NCBI RefSeq assembly: GCF_022763525.1
Contig: NZ_JALEGG010000178.1
Span: 1-39,075 of the forward strand
Length of the DNA: 39,075 bases
Reading direction: 5' to 3'
From: Acidovorax sp.
GTDB taxonomy: Bacteria > Pseudomonadota > Gammaproteobacteria > Burkholderiales > Burkholderiaceae_C
In this document: piece by piece, positions 18,884 through 26,507 of the stretch
Layout of the letters: each line of letters opens with the position of its first letter
How positions within the stretch are numbered: the stretch's first letter is position 1
The notes under the pieces: generated by a model
Database searches by the model: none
What the model was told of the DNA's origin: nothing
The model's input: the letters and a program-made list of their open reading frames with translations, nothing else
Made by a program: the position numbers and the translations under genes

Positions 18884-20029
18884 ATGACTAAAACGTCCCA
18901 AACGGTTGCCGCAATCCTCAAGAAAGCAGGCATCTCCTTCCAGCCCTTGCCCAAAGGCTGGGATGGCTCCCACCTGGGCCAGATCCTTCAACACATGGTG
19001 CCTGAGCGGATCTGCGAATTTGACCCCAAGTGCATCGCCGAGGCGGGCGACTACGTGGGGGTGCTCCAGGAATTCGCACAGGCCACCCAGGGAGAGTTCG
19101 CCCCCGAGAGCCCGCACGCCGAAGGGAGCGTCGGCGGCAAGGTGGCGCTGGAGTTCCTGCATGCCGGGAAGGCCATTCGCTTCCAATTCACGCAGGAAGG
19201 CCGCTGGGTGGCCGACGGCTTTTATGAACAACTGCGCAAGTTCTGCAAGAAGCGCCTCAGCGGCAGCTACCTGAGCGTGGGCAGCGACTGGGCCACCGAG
19301 GTCTACTTGCCGCACAAGGTGATTGCGCAGATTCAGAAGAAGACGCGCACCTTCGACAGCGTCGAAGCGCTGGTGCAGTTCGTGGTGGAGGGCGCGTCCG
19401 AGAGCGACCTGATTTCAGCAGGCGAGAGCCTGCCCTGGCAGTTGAAGGCGGGCTACACCCGCGACGGCGAAAGCCTGCTGACCGCGCTGCTCAAGTCTGA
19501 GGCCGACATGGACCGCTGCATGATTGCCTATGAGTTGCTCGGCGCTCCGGCACTGCCCAGTCGCTATGGCGAATCGCCACTGGAACTGGCGCAGCGCCTG
19601 CGGGGGGTGGATCTGAGAGGCGAGTACGACGGCGAACCGAAAGCCACGCTGGGCTATGCCGAAATCCGCGAGAAGTGGAGCCAGCGGCTCTGGCACAGCT
19701 ATCTCCCCGAGTACATGCGCATCGTCGATGCGCTGGAGGCGGAGCTCGCATCCATGCGCTTCTCCGAAGCAGGCAACCTGTACGGCATCGCCATGTGCCA
19801 TGCGCCGCTGCTGGACTGCGGGTCCGAAGTCGCGCAGTTGCACTACTACGAATACAACGGTGCGTACACCCTGAACTTGCTCACCCAGGGACCTGGAGGC
19901 GGCGCCTTGCACCTGCAACTGCCCCTCGACCAGGTCGACACGGTGATCGACCTGCTGCGCCGCTATTGCCGCCGCACCTTGTGGACAACGCCCGGGCAGG
20001 ACGGCGCATGGCTTGTCGCGCAAGAATAG
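18884..20029 (+). CDS. unknown protein with ankyrin-like central region
   Basis: A 381-residue protein, last of the four-gene run, 44 bp after the preceding stop. The N-terminal part (1-170) is mixed alpha/beta. The centre (about 185-245) shows two weak ankyrin-like units: GESLLTALLKSEADMDRC and YELLGAPALPSRYGESPLELAQRL. The C-terminal part (about 295-381) is beta-rich, with LHYYEYNGAYTLNLL and LQLPLDQVDTVIDLLRRYC. No catalytic motif or signal peptide is seen. The ankyrin-like region links it by type to the divergent gene at 14154-14975. I do not recognise a family. Confidence 0.65.
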   Translation: MTKTSQTVAAILKKAGISFQPLPKGWDGSHLGQILQHMVPERICEFDPKCIAEAGDYVGVLQEFAQATQGEFAPESPHAEGSVGGKVALEFLHAGKAIRFQFTQEGRWVADGFYEQLRKFCKKRLSGSYLSVGSDWATEVYLPHKVIAQIQKKTRTFDSVEALVQFVVEGASESDLISAGESLPWQLKAGYTRDGESLLTALLKSEADMDRCMIAYELLGAPALPSRYGESPLELAQRLRGVDLRGEYDGEPKATLGYAEIREKWSQRLWHSYLPEYMRIVDALEAELASMRFSEAGNLYGIAMCHAPLLDCGSEVAQLHYYEYNGAYTLNLLTQGPGGGALHLQLPLDQVDTVIDLLRRYCRRTLWTTPGQDGAWLVAQE

Positions 20030-20114
20030 CCTGCGGCCCCGGCGCAAAGCCAGTGTGCAAGAAGCGGGCGGCGATGGGGGCCGCCGATGCAGCGGCCCGA
20101 CATCCGCCCAACAA

Positions 20115-20176
20115 TATGCTATCTAAAAGATAGCGGCTAGCGCATTTGCGTAAAGCGCTGGGGGCAGATTTAAGCC
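20115..20176 (+). repeat. dispersed hairpin repeat, family 1, copy B
   Basis: It contains GCTATC-TAAAA-GATAGC, then GGCTAGCGC and AAAGCGCTGGGGGCAGATT. It lies between convergent genes: the last gene of the unknown operon (ends 20029) and the Bug gene (ends 20184). Same orientation as the other copies. Confidence 0.7.
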
Positions 20177-20183
20177 GAAATTC

Positions 20184-21173
20184 TCAATCCACCTTCGCGC
20201 CCGAGGCCTTGACGACCTGCTGGTACTTCGCGCGCTCTGCGGCCATGAAGCTGTCGAACTGCTGCGGTGTGGTGGGCACGGGTTCGGCCAGCAGGGCCGC
20301 GAAGCGGGTCTTGGTTTCGGGCGCGTTGAGGGCGGCGACGAAGGCCTTGTTCAGCTTCTCGATCACAGGCTTGGGCGTGGCCGCAGGGGCCACCAGGCCC
20401 CACCAGGTGTCGATGGAGAAACCTTTGAAGGTAGCCGACAGCGGTGGCACGCCGGGCAGCGCGGCCGATGCTTCCAGCGAGGTCACGGCCAGGGCCTTGA
20501 GCTTGCCGGCGCGGATGTTGGGCGCGGCGGCGGCCAGGTTGTCGATGTTGAAGTCCACTTCGCCGGCCAGCAGCGCCAGCTGCGCGGGGTTGGCGCCGCG
20601 GTACGGGATGTGCAGCGCGAAGATGCCGGCCTTTTGCTTGAACATCTCGCCTGCCAGGTGGCCGGCGCTGCCGTTGCCCCCGCTGCCGTAGTTGAGCTTG
20701 GCAGGGTTGGCCTTGGCGTAGGCGATCAGGTCGGCCAGGGTGTTGATCTTGAGCTGCTCGGCTTTGGTGGCGTTGATCACCAGCACGTTGGGCACGCGCA
20801 CCATCTGTGTGATGCCCGCGAAGTCCTTGCCCGCGTCGTAGGGCATCTTGGCGTACAGCCAGGGGTTCACGGCGTGCGTGGCGGTGGCGGCGATGCCGAT
20901 GGTCAGCCCATCCGGCGCGGCCTTGGCGATGGCGTCGGCGCCAATGTTGCCGCCCGCACCACCCTTGTTTTCAATGATCACGGTGCCCAGCGAGTCGCGC
21001 ACGCGCTCGGCCAGTGCGCGGGCCGTCACGTCGATGGGGCCGCCGGGTGCATAAGGCACGATCAGGCGGATGGGCTGCCCGGCGTCCTGCGCAAGCGCTG
21101 GGAAGGAGAAGGTGGCCGCTGCGGTGGCAACGGCGCTGGCGAGGAGGATGTTTCGACGGTTCATGGGCGACAT
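20184..21173 (-). CDS. Bug/TctC-family periplasmic solute-binding protein
   Basis: Extracytoplasmic binding protein of the tripartite tricarboxylate transporter type. It has 329 residues, with a Sec (possibly Tat-like, NRRNILLASA) signal peptide cleaved after ALA at residue 28. Family features are IRLIVPYAPGGPIDVTARALA, a VIIENKGGAGGNIGADAIAKAAPDG block, LNYGSGGNGSAGHLAGEMF and HIPYRGANPAQLALLAGEVD. The start may be 21173 or 21164; neither has a clear Shine-Dalgarno. No TctA or TctB membrane gene is present, so it is an orphan binding protein. The adjacent histidine kinase and response regulator suggest a sensory role, as for BctC with BctDE in Bordetella. Ligand unknown, probably a carboxylate. 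Confidence 0.9.
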   Translation of the reverse strand: MSPMNRRNILLASAVATAAATFSFPALAQDAGQPIRLIVPYAPGGPIDVTARALAERVRDSLGTVIIENKGGAGGNIGADAIAKAAPDGLTIGIAATATHAVNPWLYAKMPYDAGKDFAGITQMVRVPNVLVINATKAEQLKINTLADLIAYAKANPAKLNYGSGGNGSAGHLAGEMFKQKAGIFALHIPYRGANPAQLALLAGEVDFNIDNLAAAAPNIRAGKLKALAVTSLEASAALPGVPPLSATFKGFSIDTWWGLVAPAATPKPVIEKLNKAFVAALNAPETKTRFAALLAEPVPTTPQQFDSFMAAERAKYQQVVKASGAKVD

Positions 21174-21187
21174 TGTGCAGAAAAACA

Positions 21188-21201
21188 GTAAGACTACTTA
21201 C
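21188..21201. promoter_or_regulatory. inverted repeat upstream of the Bug gene
   Basis: GTAAG-N4-CTTAC is a perfect 5-bp inverted repeat located 15 bp before the first possible Bug start codon. It could be an operator for the neighbouring response regulator. Short palindromes arise by chance, so support is weak. Confidence 0.25.
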
Positions 21202-21202
21202 G

Positions 21203-21227
21203 AAAACCCCTCGATACGCATCGAGGG
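21203..21227 (-). terminator. intrinsic terminator of the kinase-regulator operon
   Basis: On the minus strand CCCTCGAT and ATCGAGGG form a perfect 8-bp stem with a 4-base loop, followed by GTTTT. It starts 68 bp after the response regulator stop and would separate that operon from the Bug gene transcribed in the same direction. Confidence 0.6.
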
Positions 21228-21294
21228 TCGAAAGACCAGTGCGTGCGGGCGAATGCGGTGTGGCGCGAAGCCCGGGAGGCGTTCGCCCGTGGGA

Positions 21295-21993
21295 TCACGG
21301 CGCGCGGAGCGCACCGTCCGAGAGCCCTAGATCCTCCACCAGCATGCCCAGTTCGTGCGACGAACGGATGTCGAGCTTCAGGAAGATGGCCGAGCGGTGC
21401 GTGTCCACCGTGCGGGGGTCGATGGGGCGCTCGGGGTCGCGTTGCGCCAATGCACGGGCGGCTTCCTTGCTGCTGATGCCCGTGGCCAGCAGCAGGGCGA
21501 CTTCCTGCTGGCGGGGGCTCAGGGTGTTCCAGCGTTCCAGCAAGCCGTTGCGCCGCTGGGTGCGCTCGGCCAGGTCTCGCGACAGCTCGGCGGCTTTGGT
21601 CACCGCGGCGAGCAGGGTGGGTTCATCGCAGGGTTTTTCAAGCCAGTCGACCGCGCCTTGCTTGACGGCCGCGACCGCCGAGGCGAGTTCGCCGTGTGCC
21701 GACAGAAAGACGGTCTTGAGCACGGAGCCACGGCCCTGCAGCGCCTCGAACACCTGCAGCCCGCTCATGCCTTCCATGCGCAGGTCCAGCAGCACGCAGC
21801 CCGGTTCGGCCAGGTCGGCGCGGGCCAGAAAATCGGCGCCACAGGCATAGGCGCGCGCCGTGTGGCCGTTGGCCAGCAGCAGCGCCGCCAGCGAATGGCG
21901 CACGCCCTCGTCGTCGTCGACGATGTACACGGTCAGCGGCAGCGTCGGAGCGAAGGCGGTGCGAAAGTCGGGAGCAGGGGAGCTGGTCGTCAT
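21295..21993 (-). CDS. FixJ/DctR-type response regulator
   Basis: A 232-residue two-component regulator with a receiver domain (about 20-135) and a LuxR-type DNA-binding domain (about 155-220). The receiver has acidic DDD at 26-28, phospho-acceptor Asp70 in VLLDLRM, Ser98 and Lys120 in LEKP. The output domain reads LSPRQQEVALLLATGISSKEA, then RTVDTHR. Between these is an insertion of about seven residues (around 184-192, QRDPERPID) compared with the usual LuxR/FixJ helix-turn-helix. Its start overlaps the kinase stop by 4 bp, so the two form a coupled pair. Probable targets are carboxylate transport genes, possibly the neighbouring Bug gene. Confidence 0.9.
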   Translation of the reverse strand: MTTSSPAPDFRTAFAPTLPLTVYIVDDDEGVRHSLAALLLANGHTARAYACGADFLARADLAEPGCVLLDLRMEGMSGLQVFEALQGRGSVLKTVFLSAHGELASAVAAVKQGAVDWLEKPCDEPTLLAAVTKAAELSRDLAERTQRRNGLLERWNTLSPRQQEVALLLATGISSKEAARALAQRDPERPIDPRTVDTHRSAIFLKLDIRSSHELGMLVEDLGLSDGALRAP

Positions 21994-24179
21994 GGCAACA
22001 AGTCAGGTAGGCGCGGCAGGCGGATCTCAAACACCGCACCGGGGCCGCCGTCATCGCGGTTGCGGGCCAGCAGTTCGCCGCCCATGCTTTCCACGATGGA
22101 GCGGCAGATGTTCAACCCCAGGCCCAGGCCGTCGGCGCGGGTGGTGAAAAAAGGCTCGAACAGGCGATCGGCGATCTCGGGAGGCAGGCCGGGGCCACGG
22201 TCGAGCACCTGCAGCGTAGCGAATCGGGCGTCGGCGGCCGTGCGGAGCAGCAACTCGGGAGAGGGGGCTTCTGTGCCGCTGGCCGCGGGCGGCTTGGCTT
22301 GCATCGCATGCATGCCTTGCATGGCCTGCAGGGCGTTGAGGCCCAGGTTCAGCACCACCTGCTCCAGCAGCACACGGTCGGCGCTCACCGGCAAGGGCCC
22401 ATGGGCCAGGTCCAGCCGCACTGCGATGCCGTGGCGCCGGGCCTCGGCGCGCAGCAGCAGGGCGAGGGACTGGTCCACGGCGGCGTTCAAGTCGCAGGGT
22501 TCGCGCACTTGGGGCTGTTGGCGCACCCAGCGTCGGATGCGCCCCACGATGTCCGCCGCGCGCAGCGCCTGGCTGGACAGGGCCGAAAGCGTCTCGCCCA
22601 GCAGTTCGGTTCGCCCCTGCGCGGCCAGCGAGCGCGCGGCCGCGGCATAGTTGACCAGCGCTGCGAGCGGCTGATTGAGCTCGTGGGCCAGCGTGGACGC
22701 CATTTCGCCCACGGTGATCACGCGCTGCACGCGCTGCAGCTGGACTTCGCGTTGCTGCTGCTGCTCTTCGGCGCGTTTTTGGGCCGTGATGTCCACCACG
22801 GAGCTCATCCAGCCCACATGGCGCCCCTCGCCGTCGATGAGCCGGGCCGTGTAAAACATGGTGTACACATCATGGCCGTCCCGATGCCGCAGCCGGTTTT
22901 CGCGGCCTTGGGGGGAGACCTGGCCGGCCTGGGCGGTGTCCACGTCACTCCAGTGCCGCGCGAGGTCGTCGGGGTGCCAATAGGGGTAGGGTGGCAGGCT
23001 GCCGATGAGTTCGGCGGCAGAGTAGCCCACCATCTCGCACATGGCGGCGTTCACGTAGACGATGCGGCCTTCCAGGTCGCGGGCGCGCATGCCCACCAGC
23101 AGCGAATCTTCCATCGATTGCCGGAACGCTTGCGCCTGCTGAAGCTCCTGCGTGCGCTCCTGCACGCGCAGTTCCAGTTGCACGCGGGCCTGTCGGTTCT
23201 CGGCCAGCCTGCGTTCGCGCAACTGCCAGTACAGCGCACCCAGCACCAGCAGGCCCGAGGCCAGTGCCGCCAGGGCCCAGGCCTGTTGCCGCGCCAGGGC
23301 GATGGCGCGGCTATCGGCGGTGAGCGTGAGGGTCCAGCCCAGATCGGGCAGGTGCTCCTCAAACGCGAGATAGCGCTTGCCCTGGCCCGGCAGCAAGAGT
23401 TCGCTGCCCGGCTGGCCGTCGGCCTGGCGCGTCTGCCACGGCACGGGTTCGGGAGTCCATCGCGCGCCATACTGTTCATCGAACTGGACCTGCTGCACCT
23501 GCTGCTCCGGCACAGGCCGGGTGGTCTTGTACAGCCAGGGGGCGACCGAACCCAGAAAGACAATGCCCCGGTCGTCGGTCACGAAGACCGGATCGCGCAG
23601 CTGGGCCCATGTGTCCACGATGGGCTGCATTGCCACCTTGACGGCCACCACGCCGATCACCCGGCCGTTTTCCACCACCGGCGCCGATGCGAACAAGCCC
23701 GGTTCCCCGGTGGTCTTGCCCACGCCGTAGAAGCGCCCCGGTTGCCCCTGGAGCGCGTCACGGAAGTATGGGCGGTTGCGATAGTTCTGGCCGACGAAGC
23801 TGGTGGGCGTGTCCCAGTTGCTGGAGGCCACGGTGAGCCCGTCGGTGTTCATCACATAGAGAGTGTCCGAGCCAGCATTGGCGTTGATGGCCTGCAGGTA
23901 CGCATTGGCATCGCCCTTCAGGGACAGTGCGTCGGGGTGGTGCAGCAATTCGGCGATGAGCGGCTGCTGGGCTGCGGTGAAAGGCAGGTAGCTGTAGCGC
24001 GTGGCCACGCCCCGCAGCGCCAGGGCCTGCACTTCGCCCGAGCGGCGCAGGTTGTCCCACTGGTTGTCGAGCTCGCTGCGGGTGGCCCATTCACCTGCAC
24101 CCACCACCAGCAGCACGGCCAAGCCCAGCACCGCCGCCATCGGACCCGCGCCCCGCAGGGCCTGGCGCAGTCGGGTCAT
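21990..24179 (-). CDS. membrane sensor histidine kinase with periplasmic sensor and PAS domain
   Basis: A 729-residue kinase of DctB/DctS type. A first transmembrane helix (about 13-30) leads to a periplasmic double-Cache-like sensor (about 31-285, with YVMNTDGLTVASSN and RPYFRDALQG). A second membrane helix follows near 293-312, a short coiled coil with many Gln/Glu, a PAS domain (about 350-470, VGMRARDLEGRIVYVNAAMCEMVGYSA), and HisKA with phospho-acceptor His499 in LAHELNQPLA. The HATPase has an N-box NLGLNALQAM, DRGPGLPP and GLGLNICRSIVE. It pairs with the FixJ-type regulator by a 4-bp overlap. The sensor fold and the adjacent Bug protein point to a carboxylate signal, by inference. Confidence 0.9.
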   Translation of the reverse strand: MTRLRQALRGAGPMAAVLGLAVLLVVGAGEWATRSELDNQWDNLRRSGEVQALALRGVATRYSYLPFTAAQQPLIAELLHHPDALSLKGDANAYLQAINANAGSDTLYVMNTDGLTVASSNWDTPTSFVGQNYRNRPYFRDALQGQPGRFYGVGKTTGEPGLFASAPVVENGRVIGVVAVKVAMQPIVDTWAQLRDPVFVTDDRGIVFLGSVAPWLYKTTRPVPEQQVQQVQFDEQYGARWTPEPVPWQTRQADGQPGSELLLPGQGKRYLAFEEHLPDLGWTLTLTADSRAIALARQQAWALAALASGLLVLGALYWQLRERRLAENRQARVQLELRVQERTQELQQAQAFRQSMEDSLLVGMRARDLEGRIVYVNAAMCEMVGYSAAELIGSLPPYPYWHPDDLARHWSDVDTAQAGQVSPQGRENRLRHRDGHDVYTMFYTARLIDGEGRHVGWMSSVVDITAQKRAEEQQQQREVQLQRVQRVITVGEMASTLAHELNQPLAALVNYAAAARSLAAQGRTELLGETLSALSSQALRAADIVGRIRRWVRQQPQVREPCDLNAAVDQSLALLLRAEARRHGIAVRLDLAHGPLPVSADRVLLEQVVLNLGLNALQAMQGMHAMQAKPPAASGTEAPSPELLLRTAADARFATLQVLDRGPGLPPEIADRLFEPFFTTRADGLGLGLNICRSIVESMGGELLARNRDDGGPGAVFEIRLPRLPDLLP

Positions 24180-24235
24180 CTCAGTTTTCCGAGGCGCTGC
24201 GCGTCATCCGCAGCCGACGAAACTGGCGCGAACCA

Positions 24236-24343
24236 AGCCAGAGCCGCCGCGCAAGGGCCGCCCCGCCGCGCTGGCGGCGTCCCCCTGCGCGCATCGCGCA
24301 GCGAGGCGAGAGCGGGGGGAAGGCCCGCAGGGCCTCAGGGGGG
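24236..24343 (-). repeat. 3'-end GC-rich repeat, family 2, copy 2
   Basis: Read on the minus strand this begins CCCCCCTGAGG and contains the same two tracts as the copy after hda: 18 identical bases at 24268-24285 and 19 identical bases at 24244-24262. The TGA in its first bases is the stop codon of the reductase gene (24335-24337). It lies between the reductase and the kinase gene, in the same orientation relative to the upstream gene as copy 1. Confidence 0.75.
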
Positions 24344-25405
24344 TGTTCCATGCTTATCGGCTTCGGAGGTGAACGAGTCCGCGAAGAACTCCTCCGGTGG
24401 CAGGCCACGGTGCGCGGTGTAATCGGCACGTGCCGAGTCCACCACGATGGGTGCGCCGCAGGCATACACCTGGTGGCCCGAGAGGTCGGCGAAGTCGTCC
24501 ATCACGGCCTGGTGCACAAAGCCCGTGCGGCCCGTCCAGCCATCTTCGGGCAGGGCGTCGGACACCACCGGGACATAGGTCAGGTGTGGCAGCTCGGCGG
24601 CACGCGCCAGAACCCAGTCGTGCAGGTACAGGTCGCCGGGCCGGCGGCCGCCCCAATACAGCGTGGTCGGGCGCGTGATGCCCTTGAACTGCATGTGCTC
24701 GATCAATGCCTTGATGGGGGCAAACCCCGTGCCCGAGGCCAGCAGCACAATGGGCTTGTCGGAGTCCTCGCGCAGGAAGAAGCTGCCAAACGGCCCTTCC
24801 ACCCGCAGGATTTCCTTTTCCTTCATGGCGCCGAACACATGGTCGGTGAACTTGCCGCCCGGCATGTGGCGGATGTGCAGCTCCACGCCCGGCGCCTCGG
24901 CCTGCGTGTGGGGCGCATTGGCCATTGAATAGGCCCGCCGGGCGCCATCCCGCAGGATGAACTCGATGTACTGGCCGGCGTGGTAGCGGAAGGTGTCGGC
25001 TGCGGGCAACTGCAGGCGCACCTGCATCACATCGTGGGATTTCTTTTCGAGGGCGGCGACGCGCACCGGCATCTTCTTGACCGGGTAGGCGCTTTCGTCC
25101 GTCACCTGGCGGGACTCGAGCACCACGTCGGTCAGCGGCTGGGCGCAGCAGGTCAGCACGAGGCCAGCGGCTTCCTCGTCGGCCGTCAGCGCCTTGGACT
25201 GGTGGTCGCCGTGGTGCACGGCACCGCTGAGTTTCTTGCACTTGCACGAGCCGCAGGCGCCGTCCTTGCAACCATAGGGCAGACCCACGCCGCTGCGGAT
25301 GGCGGCTGCCAGGATGGTCTCGCCCGCGTTGGCACTGAAAGCGCGCCCGCTGGGCTGCACGCTGATCTGGAACGCTGCGGTGGTGGCAGCCTCTGCGCTG
25401 GTCAT
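24335..25405 (-). CDS. 2Fe-2S ferredoxin-NAD(P)H:flavin reductase (CDP-6-deoxyglucoseen reductase-like)
   Basis: Electron-transfer protein of 356 residues with three domains. The N-terminal plant-type ferredoxin has Cys46, Cys51, Cys54 and Cys86 (GCKDGACGSC, LTCC). The FAD domain (about 105-205) carries RAYSMAN, and the NAD(P) domain starts at LLASGTGFAPIKALIEH. It passes electrons from NAD(P)H to an oxygenase or dehydratase partner. Annotation pipelines call such proteins CDP-6-deoxy-delta-3,4-glucoseen reductase, but no deoxysugar genes lie here, so the partner is unknown. The start at 25405 has AAGGAT 8 bp upstream. The extra upstream frame to 25498 lacks one. Its stop codon sits inside a dispersed repeat. 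Confidence 0.88.
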   Translation of the reverse strand: MTSAEAATTAAFQISVQPSGRAFSANAGETILAAAIRSGVGLPYGCKDGACGSCKCKKLSGAVHHGDHQSKALTADEEAAGLVLTCCAQPLTDVVLESRQVTDESAYPVKKMPVRVAALEKKSHDVMQVRLQLPAADTFRYHAGQYIEFILRDGARRAYSMANAPHTQAEAPGVELHIRHMPGGKFTDHVFGAMKEKEILRVEGPFGSFFLREDSDKPIVLLASGTGFAPIKALIEHMQFKGITRPTTLYWGGRRPGDLYLHDWVLARAAELPHLTYVPVVSDALPEDGWTGRTGFVHQAVMDDFADLSGHQVYACGAPIVVDSARADYTAHRGLPPEEFFADSFTSEADKHGTPP

Positions 25406-25464
25406 GTGTGGGTATCCTTGGAGTCGTCTTCGGTCAAAGCAACAGCCCGGCAGGTGCCGGGCAA

Positions 25465-26436
25465 ATGGACACGATTTTGCCTTCAATACAAAGCCCACTT
25501 GGCGCGCTGCCTGCGCGCTTTCGCCGTGAACGCCTGCTGATCGTGGGCTGTGGTGACGTAGGTCAACGGGTGCTGCGCGATCTGCGCTGCGGAACGGGCG
25601 CGGCGCGCATGCAGGTGCTGGCGCTCACCTCCAGCCCCGCACGGGTTGCCGGGCTGCGTGCCCTGGGTGCGCGGCCCCTCGTGGGCAACCTGGACGATGC
25701 CCCGTCGCTGCGCCGGCTGGCAGGGCTGGCCACCCGCGTGCTGCACCTGGCACCGCCTCCCGGCGAAGGTGCCGGTGGGCGGGACTGGTGGCTGGACCCG
25801 CGCACGGTGGACCTGGCGCGGGCGCTGCGCCTGCGGACCTTGCCTGCATCCCTCGCGTATGCATCCACCAGTGGCGTCTATGGCGATTGCCAGGGCGCGC
25901 TGGTGCCGGAGACGCGCGCTGTGGCGCCGGGCACGCCGCGCGCCCAGCGCCGCGTCAATGCCGAGCGGGCCGTGCGCCACCTGGGCCGCGCAGGGGTGCG
26001 CGTGAGCGTGCTGCGCATTCCCGGCATCTACGCCCCCGACCGCGAGGGCGGCACACCCGAGGCGCGCCTGCGGCGGGGCACGCCCGTGCTGACGCCCGAG
26101 GACGACGTCTTTACCAACCACATCCACGCCGACGACCTGGCCCGGGCTTGCGTGGCGGCCCTCTGGCGCGGGCGGCCGCAACGGGCGTACAACGTGAGCG
26201 ACAGCACCCAACTCAAGATGGGCGATTACTTCGACCTCGCTGCCGACCTGTATGGCCTGCCCCGCCCGCCGCGGGTGCCGCGCAGCGATGCACAGCAGCA
26301 GCTGTCGCTGATGGTGCTGAGCTTCATGAGCGAATCTCGCCGGCTGGACAACCAGCGGATGCTGCGGGAGTTGGGCGTGCGCCTGCGGTACCCCTCGGTG
26401 GCCGAGGGGCTGGGTGGAAAAGCGGTGAAGCAGTAG
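25465..26436 (+). CDS. NAD(P)-binding epimerase-like protein (extended SDR, YeeZ type)
   Basis: A 323-residue Rossmann-fold protein. The nucleotide-binding motif is LIVGCGDVGQRVL near residues 22-34, and a YASTSGVYGD segment resembles the Ser/Tyr active-site region of nucleotide-sugar epimerases; the usual YxxxK is not obvious. Later segments VLRIPGIYAPDR and FTNHIHADDLARACVAAL are typical of extended SDRs. Substrate unknown. The ATG at 25465 places the Rossmann motif normally; an ATG at 25408 would overlap the divergent reductase promoter. The gene diverges from the reductase with only 59 bp between starts. Confidence 0.8.
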   Translation: MDTILPSIQSPLGALPARFRRERLLIVGCGDVGQRVLRDLRCGTGAARMQVLALTSSPARVAGLRALGARPLVGNLDDAPSLRRLAGLATRVLHLAPPPGEGAGGRDWWLDPRTVDLARALRLRTLPASLAYASTSGVYGDCQGALVPETRAVAPGTPRAQRRVNAERAVRHLGRAGVRVSVLRIPGIYAPDREGGTPEARLRRGTPVLTPEDDVFTNHIHADDLARACVAALWRGRPQRAYNVSDSTQLKMGDYFDLAADLYGLPRPPRVPRSDAQQQLSLMVLSFMSESRRLDNQRMLRELGVRLRYPSVAEGLGGKAVKQ

Positions 26437-26507
26437 GTTGTGGGCCTGGGAACCGCTGGGGACACGCCGATCACCGCAGCGGCGGCAAAAAAAGGAGTAC
26501 CGCTCGT

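Noticed and set aside
24335-25405. Deoxysugar (ascarylose-type) biosynthesis gene
   Set aside because: The reductase has that family name in many annotations, but no dehydrase or sugar nucleotidyl genes lie nearby, so only an electron-transfer role is supported.
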